Shown one piece after another: positions 34,083-43,686 of a DNA stretch of 64,000 bases; positions within the stretch are counted from its first letter, which is position 1; each line of letters begins with the position of its first letter. The notes under the pieces are model-generated. The model made no database searches. It saw only the letters and a program-made list of their open reading frames with translations, and was not told where the DNA came from. Position numbers and translations under genes: made by a program. This DNA comes from Cyanobacteria bacterium OH_PDB_230 (GTDB taxonomy: Bacteria > Cyanobacteriota > Vampirovibrionia > Gastranaerophilales > Gastranaerophilaceae): NCBI GenBank assembly GCA_023421795.1, contig JAEZSO010000001.1:327298-391297 (forward strand), in the 5' to 3' direction.

Positions 34083-36434
34083 GTGAAAGATTCAAAAAAT
34101 ATTTTAGGTTGCTTAGGACTTTTGTTTTTCCTTTCTCTAGGATATCCTCCGTTTGCTTTTATTTTATTGATTATTATTATAGCTGCCTTTGCATCATCAA
34201 AACTTGATGAAAATACAACTAATTATAGCTGCAATTTACGCCATTCGAGACCCGCAAAAAATAATTATTCTTCTAATGCCAATTCTACAGTAACTTATTC
34301 TAATAGTAACCATGCAACTGATAAAATTAAAGTTGAATCTTCCCCAAACGCATACACTAGAGCTACTTCTTCAAGTGGCAATTATCAGGCTAGTAATAAT
34401 AAACATTCAATAAATTTTTATTCGATTGGTTCTAACATAAATCTTTTTGGTTATGAATTAACTTCACCTTTTATCTATGTTTCTAATTCGAAATATACAG
34501 ATTTACCATTTCTAATATCAACAAAAGATATACCAAATTTTGTTGGTACTGATACACAAGAATTAGGTTACTGGCCAAATTATTCACAATTAAATTCAAT
34601 TCAAAAAGGAATATATATAAAATGGCTCGCATCTGGAAAAAATGATCCAAATATTGATTTGGGATATGTGTATATATATTATTACGGTTTAGAGTATCGT
34701 GCATTGGTTGAAAAACAAGATATAAAAATTATTCTATTTGAAGTTATTAACTTAGTTTCAAAGTACAATAGATTAAGATATGGCTTTGATTTTATAGCCT
34801 ATTTAATTTTGAAAAATGATTTTAATGATGAAGAAAAAGCGAAACTTCTCCAATTTATAGAGAATAATTCACAACATTATTTATATAATGAATGTACAAA
34901 TGCTATTATTAAAAAATTAAGTCCGAACAATTTTGAAGAAAAACTTAAATTCTCTCCATACCAATTTATGATAGGTAATGAATCCTACGGATTAAGTGAT
35001 AGAAAAACGGAATTATTAGACTTCTACTTTAAAGAACTTCTTAAAAATATACCAATAGCTCAGCAATACACAGTTAGACAACAAAAATATAGTTATTATA
35101 TAGCAATGGGATATGGATATCACAATGATAATCAAGTAAGTTATGAATGTTTGGTGCCTTCTCAACAGATTAAGCAAATTTGGAATAAGGGAAGAAAAGC
35201 GTTAAAGAACCTTAAATTTACAATTAAAAAATTTGATAATAGTGGAAATGAACTCACTGATATTGAGAAATATGTTTACTTACCAGAAATACTCAGAAAA
35301 GATTTTACGTCATTAAATGAAACTGTTCAATTGGAAAATGATTCGGTAAAAACTATTTCGGAGTTAATTAAAAGTCTTAATTTATCAATACCAGAAAATA
35401 TCACTCAAAGACAATCAGAATTCATTGCCGAAACTTGTGAAGCTTTTGGATATTGCATCGAGCCCGATGCTAGACATATACAAAAAGCTTATAAAAAAGA
35501 TTCCAAGGTAATTATATTCGAAAAAAAATTTAAAACTATAGATGTCAATCTTCAAACTTATATTGTTCCAAGTGTTTTGTTAGATTTAGGTTTTAGAATA
35601 GCACTTGAGGATGAAGAATTATTAGATGTCGAAACAAAATATATCCTGGACTTTATTTTTGGAAAATTTCCTCTTAATCAACTAGAAAGACAGAGATTAC
35701 AATATAGAGCAAAATTAATTAAAGAAACTTCTGACGCGGGGACAACTGACTTAATTAAAAAACTTTTAGAAAAATCAACTTCTGATAACCTAGATATGAT
35801 TTGTAAGTTCTTGGTTTCTGTTGCAGCTGCAGACGGGATAATAAAATCAAAAGAATTTTCTTTATTGAAAAAATGTTTTAGTCAGCTTGGATTAGCGGAA
35901 GAATATTTAAATAATTTATTATCCGAATTAAGTATAAGTGATGATCCAATTATTATTCAAAAAGCGAGCGAACCGAAGAAAAAAGGTTCAAAAATTCAAA
36001 AACAAGATATTGAAATTGAACCAAAAGAAGAAATAAAATTTGTTTTAAATAAAGAAAAGGTTTCTAATATTTTAATTGATACAAGTCAAGTTCAAAAGAC
36101 TTTGAATGAAATCTTTACGGATGAAATTGCCCATACACCAGAGGAAGAAGATAGTGGAGAAACCAATACTAAATTTGAAGGCGATTTGGAGCCAGCTTAT
36201 TTCAACATATTAAAAATTGTTGTCGAAAAACCACAGTGGTCAAGCAGAGAATTAATGACATTAGTCCAAAATTTAGGATTAATGTTAAATAGCACAATAG
36301 ATAAAATTAATGAATGGTCGGATGAAGAATTCGGAGATTTTTTAATAGAAGAAGAAGATAATCTTTATCTCATAAATCAAGACATATTAACAATTATGAA
36401 TAAAAATAAAGGAGAACTGGAATGGAAAAAATAA
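34083..36434 (+). CDS. sngA: Shango SngA: membrane-anchored TerB-domain protein
   Basis: 783 residues from GTG at 34083 (AGGA upstream). The N-terminus is a hydrophobic hairpin (ILGCLGLLFFLSLGYPP then FILLIIIIAAFASS), suggesting membrane anchoring. TerB_N lies at about 130-330 (WPNYSQLNSIQKGIYIKWLASG). A TerB-like tellurite-resistance domain is near 555-625 (ICKFLVSVAAADGIIKSKEF). A Lys/Glu linker and TerB_C follow to the end (DKINEWSDEEFGDFLIEEED). It overlaps sngB by 13 nt. With the ATPase and helicase behind it, this matches the three-gene anti-phage Shango system. Confidence 0.8.
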   Translation: MKDSKNILGCLGLLFFLSLGYPPFAFILLIIIIAAFASSKLDENTTNYSCNLRHSRPAKNNYSSNANSTVTYSNSNHATDKIKVESSPNAYTRATSSSGNYQASNNKHSINFYSIGSNINLFGYELTSPFIYVSNSKYTDLPFLISTKDIPNFVGTDTQELGYWPNYSQLNSIQKGIYIKWLASGKNDPNIDLGYVYIYYYGLEYRALVEKQDIKIILFEVINLVSKYNRLRYGFDFIAYLILKNDFNDEEKAKLLQFIENNSQHYLYNECTNAIIKKLSPNNFEEKLKFSPYQFMIGNESYGLSDRKTELLDFYFKELLKNIPIAQQYTVRQQKYSYYIAMGYGYHNDNQVSYECLVPSQQIKQIWNKGRKALKNLKFTIKKFDNSGNELTDIEKYVYLPEILRKDFTSLNETVQLENDSVKTISELIKSLNLSIPENITQRQSEFIAETCEAFGYCIEPDARHIQKAYKKDSKVIIFEKKFKTIDVNLQTYIVPSVLLDLGFRIALEDEELLDVETKYILDFIFGKFPLNQLERQRLQYRAKLIKETSDAGTTDLIKKLLEKSTSDNLDMICKFLVSVAAADGIIKSKEFSLLKKCFSQLGLAEEYLNNLLSELSISDDPIIIQKASEPKKKGSKIQKQDIEIEPKEEIKFVLNKEKVSNILIDTSQVQKTLNEIFTDEIAHTPEEEDSGETNTKFEGDLEPAYFNILKIVVEKPQWSSRELMTLVQNLGLMLNSTIDKINEWSDEEFGDFLIEEEDNLYLINQDILTIMNKNKGELEWKK

Positions 36435-37699
36435 AAATAAAACCGAAAGAAAAGAGTGCAATAATTGAATCTTTAAGAGCAGGCATAGTTCCAAGAATCG
36501 GTTTACAACACATTCAAGTTGGAAGAAAACAAGAAATTGAAGAATTAATTAATGATTATAATCTAGTATGCCAAGGTGGTGCGAAGGCTAGATTTATTAT
36601 TGGAGAATATGGTTCTGGTAAAACTTTCTTTTTAACCTTATCAAAGTTAATTGCACACGAGAAAAATTTGGTAGTAGTTTCCGCGGATATTACAATAGAA
36701 AAAGTTTTATGTTCCTCTGATGGAAAATCTCAGGCCTTATTTTCTGAATTAATAAATAATATGTCAACAAAAACAAAACCTGACGGAAGTGCATTAAAAT
36801 CAATTATTGAGAGATGGGCATCAGGAGTTTTACAAAATAATGAAGATATTAACGAGGAGCAAATCCATAAATTATTACTTCCGCTTGAAAAATATTGCTC
36901 AAGTTATGATTTTAGCAAAGTAATTGCAAGTTATTTAAATGCATATAGAAATTGTGATGAAATAAAAATGTCTCAGGCTTTAAGATGGATAAGGGCCGAA
37001 TACACAACGAAAACAGATGCAAGAAATGATTTAGGCGTTAGAACAATTATTGATGATACAAATTTCTATGATTACTTAAAATTATTCGCTGGATTTATAA
37101 GACTCGCTGGTTATGGAGGACTTATCGTAAACATAGATGAATTAGCAATACTTGCAAGATTAAAATCGAACATAAGAAATAAAAACTTTGAAAGAATTTT
37201 AAATATAATTAATGACTCATTACAAGGAGCCACAGAATATATTGAATTTATCTTCGGGGGAACTCCAGAATTTTTAGAGGATAAATACAAAGGAATGTAC
37301 AGCTATGGTGCCCTTGAAACAAGACTTGCTGATAATCCTTTTTCTAAAGATGGGCTTAAAGATTTAACTGGACCAGTAATTCGTTTAGATAATTTATCAC
37401 AAGAAGAATTATATGTCCTTTTTCATAATATTAGAAATGTATTTGCAGAATATAATGAATCAAAATATTTAGTTGAAGAAAATGGGATTCAAATATTTAT
37501 GCAATGGATATTAAATAGACTTGGTGCTAAAGCTTATTTATCACCAAGAGAATCTATCAAAAATTTTGTTGGATTGTTAAGTCAATTACAAAATTATCCT
37601 GATACATCTATTGATGATTTTTTAGGCAATATAAAGATAGAAGAAGCGGTTGATCCAAGTGACGAAGAATCTGAATTAGTTAGTCTTCGCTTAAATTAA
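36422..37699 (+). CDS. sngB: Shango SngB: BrxD-like AAA ATPase
   Basis: 425 residues. It starts ...RAGIVPRIGLQHIQVGRKQEIEEL (as in DUF2791/BrxD proteins), with Walker A GEYGSGKTFF near residue 62 and a Walker B strand GGLIVNIDELAIL near 235. FGGTPEFLEDKYKGMYSYGAL is the conserved sensor region. It belongs to the AAA family used in type 2 BREX (BrxD) and in Shango. Here PglX/PglZ genes are absent, so Shango is the better assignment. Overlap with sngA and a 9-nt gap to the helicase indicate one operon. Confidence 0.82.
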   Translation: MEKIKIKPKEKSAIIESLRAGIVPRIGLQHIQVGRKQEIEELINDYNLVCQGGAKARFIIGEYGSGKTFFLTLSKLIAHEKNLVVVSADITIEKVLCSSDGKSQALFSELINNMSTKTKPDGSALKSIIERWASGVLQNNEDINEEQIHKLLLPLEKYCSSYDFSKVIASYLNAYRNCDEIKMSQALRWIRAEYTTKTDARNDLGVRTIIDDTNFYDYLKLFAGFIRLAGYGGLIVNIDELAILARLKSNIRNKNFERILNIINDSLQGATEYIEFIFGGTPEFLEDKYKGMYSYGALETRLADNPFSKDGLKDLTGPVIRLDNLSQEELYVLFHNIRNVFAEYNESKYLVEENGIQIFMQWILNRLGAKAYLSPRESIKNFVGLLSQLQNYPDTSIDDFLGNIKIEEAVDPSDEESELVSLRLN

Positions 37700-37708
37700 A
37701 GGAAAATA

Positions 37709-39856
37709 ATGGGAACATTTGAATTATTAAATAAGAACATTCAGAAAGCTATCTTTGACCTAAAATGGGAAAATTTTAGACCCATCCAAGATGAAGCGAT
37801 TGAGCATTTAATTAAAACTCCCAGTGATTTAATTATTTCTGCTCCAACAGCCAGTGGAAAAACAGAAGCTGCATTTTTACCAATCCTATCCAAAGTTGCA
37901 GATACTGCAAAAACTTCTATAAAAATTTTATATATTTCGCCATTAAAGGCTTTGATTAACGATCAATTTGAAAGGGTTACAAAGCTTTGTAATTATATAG
38001 ATTTTCCTATTACAAAATGGCATGGAGATGCTAATGCAACTAAAAAAGCAAATCTTATAAAAAATCCAAAAGGAATTTTATTAATTACACCTGAATCAAT
38101 TGAAGCATTGCTATTAAATAAAACTCAAGAGGTAGGGAATTTACTAGGCAAACTTGATTATATTGTTATAGACGAAATACACAGTTTTATAGGCACAGAA
38201 AGAGGAACACATCTTAAAAGTCTAATCCGAAGAATTGAGAATGGACTGTACATTCAACCATTAAAAGTTGGACTTTCTGCGACAATAAATAATGTAGAAG
38301 ATGTTGCAAGATGGCTTAATCCTGCTGATTCTAAGAGCGTAAAAATCATTAAAGACTCTGATGATGAAAAAGAAATAATGGGATTGATAAAAGGTTATAA
38401 AATTCCTGCGGAAGATATTGATAATGATTTTACTCAGTTAGAAAAAGAATTGTTTGATATTCTTAAAAAAGATAAGAATTTGATTTTTGCTAATAGCAAA
38501 ATGACTTTAGAAACATACTGCGACACAATGCAACAAATAGCAAAAGAAAGCGTATTTCCAAACAATTTCTTAATTCACCACGGTTCTTTATCTAAAGAAA
38601 TAAGAGAACACGCGGAAAAAAGCTTAAAAACAAGCACAAATTTGTCCGTATTTTGTACTAATACACTAGAACTTGGCATTGATATTGGGAACATTGATAG
38701 AATTATATTTTTAGACCCACCTTTTTCTGTGGCATCTATGACACAACGGTTGGGAAGAAGCGGAAGAAGAGAAAATGCGGCTAAAGAATTTAGATTTTTA
38801 ATTAATACTAGAGAAATAGATAATAAGTCAACTTGGGATGATAAATTTAGAATTAATTTAGTGCAAAGCATTGCAATAGTTGAATTAATGCTTGAAAAAT
38901 GGTGTGAACCATTAGATATCGATAATGTTGATTACTCAACTTTTATCCATCAAATTCTATCATATTTAGGTCAGACAGGCGGAGCTACAGCCCAAAAGAT
39001 ATATGACAAAATTGGAATTGTGGCATTTGATAAACATTTTAATGAGAATGAATTTATTCAAATTTTAAGAAGCTTAAAAGAAAACGAAATTATTTATCAA
39101 ACGTCTAATGACATTATTACACTTGATAAAAAAGGTGAAAAGATTGTAGAAAATTATGAATTCTATGCTGCGTTTTTTGCAGCTTCAGAGTGGAGAGTTA
39201 TTTTTGATGGCAAAGAAGTAGGGCAAATTTCACCATCTAGCCTTATGTTTTTGGATGTTGGTTCTCATATATTGCTTGCTGGTAAAAGATGGGAAATTTT
39301 AGAAATCAAACCAAAAACGGAAACCATCATTGTAAGAAAAGGATATGGAAAGAAACCTATTAAATTTCCAGGTGGTGGACAAAATATCCATAGACGAATT
39401 CATCAAAAAATGCTTGAAATTTATGAGAATAAATTTATTCCACCGTATATTTCGAAGAATACTGTTCCTATACTTGAAGAAGCTTTTGAGTTTTATGATA
39501 TATATGCAAAACCCGAAGAAGGAAATATACTTGTCGTTTTAGAGGGTAGCAAAATACAAGCAACAACTAAATTACTTCTCAATTATCTAGGATTTGCAGT
39601 TGAGGATGCAGGAATTGGCTTTTCATGCACTGATGGTAAAAAAGCTGTAATTAGATCACTACAAGACTTTAATTTTGATGATTTTAATTCACTAGAATTA
39701 GTCAAAGATATTGATGCAAATTTAAAAATACTCAAAAAATTTGATTATTTATTACCAGAAGATCTTTTAACTAACTCTTTTATTAATCAGGCTCTAGATA
39801 TTGAAGGTTGTAAGAAATTTTGCAAATATCTAACTGATGCAAAACTGCTACTATAA
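37709..39856 (+). CDS. sngC: Shango SngC: DEAD/DEAH-box helicase (Lhr-like)
   Basis: 715 residues, superfamily 2. Motif I is APTASGKTEAAF (~45), motif II DEIHSF (~155), SAT in VGLSATINN, and motif VI QRLGRSGRREN (~348). C-terminal regions resemble the Lhr core plus a winged helix, with a final beta-rich domain. AAGG precedes the start. In Shango this helicase probably acts on invading DNA together with the ATPase. Related BREX helicases (BrxHI) have the same core. It ends 195 nt before zorA. Confidence 0.82.
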   Translation: MGTFELLNKNIQKAIFDLKWENFRPIQDEAIEHLIKTPSDLIISAPTASGKTEAAFLPILSKVADTAKTSIKILYISPLKALINDQFERVTKLCNYIDFPITKWHGDANATKKANLIKNPKGILLITPESIEALLLNKTQEVGNLLGKLDYIVIDEIHSFIGTERGTHLKSLIRRIENGLYIQPLKVGLSATINNVEDVARWLNPADSKSVKIIKDSDDEKEIMGLIKGYKIPAEDIDNDFTQLEKELFDILKKDKNLIFANSKMTLETYCDTMQQIAKESVFPNNFLIHHGSLSKEIREHAEKSLKTSTNLSVFCTNTLELGIDIGNIDRIIFLDPPFSVASMTQRLGRSGRRENAAKEFRFLINTREIDNKSTWDDKFRINLVQSIAIVELMLEKWCEPLDIDNVDYSTFIHQILSYLGQTGGATAQKIYDKIGIVAFDKHFNENEFIQILRSLKENEIIYQTSNDIITLDKKGEKIVENYEFYAAFFAASEWRVIFDGKEVGQISPSSLMFLDVGSHILLAGKRWEILEIKPKTETIIVRKGYGKKPIKFPGGGQNIHRRIHQKMLEIYENKFIPPYISKNTVPILEEAFEFYDIYAKPEEGNILVVLEGSKIQATTKLLLNYLGFAVEDAGIGFSCTDGKKAVIRSLQDFNFDDFNSLELVKDIDANLKILKKFDYLLPEDLLTNSFINQALDIEGCKKFCKYLTDAKLLL

Positions 39857-39867
39857 CACTATTATAC

Positions 39868-39880
39868 GTCAGATATGGGC
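39868..39880. promoter_or_regulatory. Island dyad, site F (upstream of Zorya)
   Basis: GTCAGATATGGGC, one difference from GTCA-N5-GGAC. ACGTCA at 39866-39871 is 17 nt before TATTAT (39889-39894), so the dyad would overlap a zorA promoter. Confidence 0.5.
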
Positions 39881-40050
39881 GACTAAGCTATTATATTAAA
39901 TTAGTGTAAAATTAATTTATTAAAGTTCATACTTTTAACCTATATGAGTGCTTTTATGGTATTGTTTATGTTAATTGGTGATATTTTATTGCGGAATCTG
40001 ATAATTATTGTTCCGTCTTAAGAATAAGTGTTGAAGAAGGGAATTTTAGT

Positions 40051-41664
40051 ATGGATTTAATATTATCTTTTTTAGGATACCCAATAGGTATTGCACCATT
40101 GATCGTTTGGTTGATTATTATAGCTGTAATTATCGGAACAGTTCTGGTTGTTTTAGAAATTAAAAAAGACTATAAAGGATTATACATATCTTTAGAAGAT
40201 ATATCTAAAGACCTAAAGCAATATAAGTCACAATTATCAATTGAAAATATTGAAGATGTTGAAGATCTATTTGTTAATGCAAAATTCAAAAACAAGTCTT
40301 ATTTAAAAGATTTATGGATGGAGTTTGATGAAACACTTGAAAAAGATAAAAGAAACAACAAAGTGTATAATACTCTTCAATCTGAAGACTTCTTTAATAA
40401 AACATCTATAATTTCAACTAATATTAAACATTTAGACTTAATTAAAGCCACACCTAGTATTTTAACGGCGGTTGGTTTGCTAGGTACCTTTTTGGCAATT
40501 TTGATTGGGTTACATCACGTCCAAGTTTTGCAAGGTGGACAAGTTAAAGGTATTGAGGGTTTAATTAATGGCTTATCAGGTAAGTTTTTATCTTCTATTA
40601 TCGCTTTATTATGTTCAATTGGGCTAACAATATATGAGAAGACTAGATTCGGCAAATTAACCCGTATTTGTAGTGAAATTCAAAGAACGTTAAACAGAAT
40701 TTTCCCTAGAAAATCTACCGAGAAATTGCTAATTGAAGTGTTGAGACATAATGAAGAGCAGTCTGCGGCTTTGAAAAGTTTTAACACAGATTTGTCTGGG
40801 CATTTAAAAGCTGGCGTTCAAGAAGGTATAGCACCTTTAGTTGATAATTTAATGGGGACACTTGAACAAATAAAAAAAGAAAAACAAGAAAGCTCGACAG
40901 ATGCGATTGGGCAAATGATCGGAGAATTCAAATCAAGCTTGACTGGTGTCGCTGGAAAAGAAATGGAATCAATGGCGACAGTAATGGCAAATATTACATC
41001 GACTTTATCTAACTTTGACACAAATAATAAAGAATTTGAAAACAGAGTTAATTTCATGATCGACAACCTAGATAGAGTGACAACTACTCAGCAACAGCAA
41101 TTCTTAACTCATGTAAATCAAGTCAATGAAATTATTACTTCACAGGCAAATAATTTTGACAGCATAATGAATGAGTTTGAAGCTAAAGTTAATAACTACA
41201 AGGATTTAGTAGAGAAAAATGCTCAGATGCAAAACGAATTACAACAAATATCAAGCGTTATGGCACATGCCGGAGAACAATTTAATGAATCAGCAAATGG
41301 TTTTGGTGAGATAAATACTTCAATTGACAAATTACTTGATTTATCAGAACAAGACCAAGAACGATTTAAACAGTCTATTGAGCAATGGAATTATCAAACT
41401 GAAGCAATCCAAAATCTTGAAAAAAGTATTGCAAACATACTAGAAAATGTGCATCAATCCCTTGTCAGCTATTCGCAACAAACAAATAATAGCTTAAAAG
41501 AGTATTTAGCACAGTATGATGAACAAATGGTAAATTCAACGCGTAGGTTATCTTCAAACATCCAGGATATGGATGAACGATTGGAGGAATTGAATAGTGT
41601 ATTAGGACAAAGAGTTGAACAAATCAAGCGAGGGACTGAAGAAGGAACGGTTGTAAATGGATAA
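40051..41664 (+). CDS. zorA: Zorya ZorA: MotA/TolQ-like motor subunit with long tail
   Basis: 537 residues. Three transmembrane helices are visible: ~14-36, ~135-156 (SILTAVGLLGTFLAILIGL) and ~176-194 (LSSIIALLCSIGLTIYE), the MotA/ExbB proton-channel arrangement. The remaining ~300 residues are a long coiled-coil cytoplasmic tail (for example EQIKKEKQESSTDAIGQ, VNQVNEIITSQANNF). In Zorya, ZorA and ZorB form a proton-driven motor in the inner membrane, and the tail is thought to carry the infection signal to the DNA-acting subunits. GAAGAAGGGA precedes the start. It overlaps zorB by 8 nt. Confidence 0.9.
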   Translation: MDLILSFLGYPIGIAPLIVWLIIIAVIIGTVLVVLEIKKDYKGLYISLEDISKDLKQYKSQLSIENIEDVEDLFVNAKFKNKSYLKDLWMEFDETLEKDKRNNKVYNTLQSEDFFNKTSIISTNIKHLDLIKATPSILTAVGLLGTFLAILIGLHHVQVLQGGQVKGIEGLINGLSGKFLSSIIALLCSIGLTIYEKTRFGKLTRICSEIQRTLNRIFPRKSTEKLLIEVLRHNEEQSAALKSFNTDLSGHLKAGVQEGIAPLVDNLMGTLEQIKKEKQESSTDAIGQMIGEFKSSLTGVAGKEMESMATVMANITSTLSNFDTNNKEFENRVNFMIDNLDRVTTTQQQQFLTHVNQVNEIITSQANNFDSIMNEFEAKVNNYKDLVEKNAQMQNELQQISSVMAHAGEQFNESANGFGEINTSIDKLLDLSEQDQERFKQSIEQWNYQTEAIQNLEKSIANILENVHQSLVSYSQQTNNSLKEYLAQYDEQMVNSTRRLSSNIQDMDERLEELNSVLGQRVEQIKRGTEEGTVVNG

Positions 41665-42328
41665 TCATGAACAAGATGATAATTCAGCTTTAGGATCTGC
41701 CCTAACAGATTTAATGACCTCCCTAACGGTAATTTTTATTCTGTTATTGGTTGTTTATTTGAATCACTCTTATAACGAAGTTTATAAGGGAAGTGCAAGC
41801 AGAAGAGAAAGAATTCTAAAAGAGTTAACATTATCAAATATTAAGGTTAAAAAAGATAAAACAGATCCATTATCGATTATTTTTGAAGTTAAAGATAATG
41901 AACTCCAATTTGATACAGACAAAGATATTATAAAACCTAAAGGGCAAACCTATTTGAAGTCATTTTTCCCAAAACTTACTTCATCAATTTGTTCACCTAA
42001 AAATATAAATGAAATACAAGCATTGCAAATTATTGGATATACTGATTCCGCCGGAGATGATGAGCATAATCTAAAATTGAGTCAAGACAGAGCATTATCA
42101 ATTCTGAAATTTGGATTAAATAATGCAAGCTTAAACTCGACGCAACGTGAGTGCTTATTAAATCTGTCTTCTATAAATGGAAGAGGCGAAAGAAATTTAA
42201 TCCCTGCAAAATCAAAACCAGGGAAAGAAAATAAGTTTTTAAGTCGTAGGGTTGAATTCCAAATAAGAGTTAAGTCTTATGAGCAAATAAAGCAATTACA
42301 AGAAGGTGCTTTAAAAAACAATAAATAG
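41657..42328 (+). CDS. zorB: Zorya ZorB: MotB-like stator with OmpA peptidoglycan-binding domain
   Basis: 223 residues. One transmembrane helix (~17-37, DLMTSLTVIFILLLVVYL) with Asp18 at its entry, the expected proton-carrying residue. The C-terminal part is an OmpA-like fold: LQIIGYTDSAGDDEHNLKLS, QDRALSILKFGL, GRGERNLIP, and LSRRVEFQIRV. It anchors the motor to the cell wall. Overlap with zorA and 2-nt spacing to zorC show a single operon. Confidence 0.9.
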   Translation: MDNHEQDDNSALGSALTDLMTSLTVIFILLLVVYLNHSYNEVYKGSASRRERILKELTLSNIKVKKDKTDPLSIIFEVKDNELQFDTDKDIIKPKGQTYLKSFFPKLTSSICSPKNINEIQALQIIGYTDSAGDDEHNLKLSQDRALSILKFGLNNASLNSTQRECLLNLSSINGRGERNLIPAKSKPGKENKFLSRRVEFQIRVKSYEQIKQLQEGALKNNK

Positions 42329-42330
42329 GA

Positions 42331-43686
42331 ATGTTTATGGGTGAATTACAACAAGTTTTAAATAAATTTAGAATAATAGATGAAACCTTATCTTCTATTC
42401 CCACCTTTGCTGATTATACTTGGAGTAATAATCAAAAGAAATTCATAACCAAACTTGCAGAATTTAATTCCAAGCAGGAAATGGGCCTTAATTCTATATC
42501 AAAATCTAAAAGTGAAAAAATACTTGAAAAATGGAATTTATATATTAATTCCGATAACAAATCTCATATAATATTTACTCTAAAAGAGATTGAATATTTG
42601 TCTACACAGTCAAATGCCTTCTTAAATGATTTCTTTTGGGATTTGCTTATAGACCTACCTGACGTATCTCATAAAATAATAATTGGATTAGTTTATAACG
42701 TACATATTTTGTGGAGAGAAATAGTAGATTTAAATAAAATAATTGATTCTATCACTTTTATGATTTTGGAATATAAGCAAGAAAACAAAATAATGCAATT
42801 CTGGAAAGAAAACATTAGATTGGTTTTAAGCGATAAAAGTCCTATTAATTTAGCTACAAAATTAGTTGACGAAAGTTTAAATTTAACGACTTTATCTGAC
42901 AAATATTATTTAAGTCTGAATAATACAAACTTAGGTAAAGAGGTAGAAAAATGTGTGCTAGAAGCAAAATTAAATAAATTCAAGCGTGAAAAAAATATAA
43001 AACCTACGGATTTAAATTATATATTTATTACACTTAGTGGTGGGCTTTTTTCAAAACAAGAAGGAAATAAAATACTTTCATTAGCACTTCAGATTGTAGA
43101 TGAATGTTCAAACCAGACGAAAGCACATTGTATTGATACATTTAGGGATTATTTATTAAATAACATAGACTACAAAGATCCAAGAGAGTATCCTGAAAAG
43201 TGGATAACCTTTGAAGATAGTGGAAAAAATATTTTTATTAAATGGCTAAATGAAAGAGATATTCGGGTTTTCTTTGACCTATTTATTGATTTTGATCCAC
43301 ATCGAAGAAAAGATTTTTGGCTTAAATACGCAGGAAAAGTTAAAAAGACGACTATTTTAAGAGGTAACAGTGTTAGCCAGAATTTTAAAAATAAAGATGA
43401 AATTGAAAAATTAAAATTACAAGGTAACAACTTTATCCCTTTAATTGCTCCAACAAATGCTTTTATACTAGAATTTGATAACATTGTTGCCGTTGAATTT
43501 AGTGAAGCTGGAAATGCTTGTTATATATATAATAAAGAAAGTTTTTTACAACAAATCAATTATAGAAATAATTATTCAATTGAAGATTTAAAAAATAAAG
43601 CGATCTCAATGAATATTGTTCCACACCATCAAGGATGGCAAGCAAAGCTTCTAGGTTGGTTAGCAATGAGAGGGATTAGGGCATGA
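42331..43686 (+). CDS. zorC: Zorya ZorC: EH_Signature-domain protein
   Basis: 451 residues, helical and rich in Lys, Asn and Ile. It has no enzymatic motif visible; the C-terminal ~200 residues (FIKWLNERDIRVFFDLFIDFDPHRRKDFW, then NNIVAVEFSEAGNACYIY) correspond to the EH_Signature-type domain that defines ZorC of type I systems. ZorC binds DNA and acts with ZorD. It overlaps zorD by four bases (ATGA). The call relies chiefly on its position between zorB and an SNF2 helicase. Confidence 0.8.
   Translation: MFMGELQQVLNKFRIIDETLSSIPTFADYTWSNNQKKFITKLAEFNSKQEMGLNSISKSKSEKILEKWNLYINSDNKSHIIFTLKEIEYLSTQSNAFLNDFFWDLLIDLPDVSHKIIIGLVYNVHILWREIVDLNKIIDSITFMILEYKQENKIMQFWKENIRLVLSDKSPINLATKLVDESLNLTTLSDKYYLSLNNTNLGKEVEKCVLEAKLNKFKREKNIKPTDLNYIFITLSGGLFSKQEGNKILSLALQIVDECSNQTKAHCIDTFRDYLLNNIDYKDPREYPEKWITFEDSGKNIFIKWLNERDIRVFFDLFIDFDPHRRKDFWLKYAGKVKKTTILRGNSVSQNFKNKDEIEKLKLQGNNFIPLIAPTNAFILEFDNIVAVEFSEAGNACYIYNKESFLQQINYRNNYSIEDLKNKAISMNIVPHHQGWQAKLLGWLAMRGIRA

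Noticed and set aside
36422..39856. Type 2 BREX (BrxD plus BrxHI)
   Set aside because: The ATPase and helicase are BREX-like but there is no PglX, PglZ, PglW or BrxC nearby, and a TerB-domain gene leads the operon, which fits Shango.
39944..40021. 25-aa hydrophobic peptide upstream of zorA
   Set aside because: No convincing ribosome site and too short to support in AT-rich DNA.
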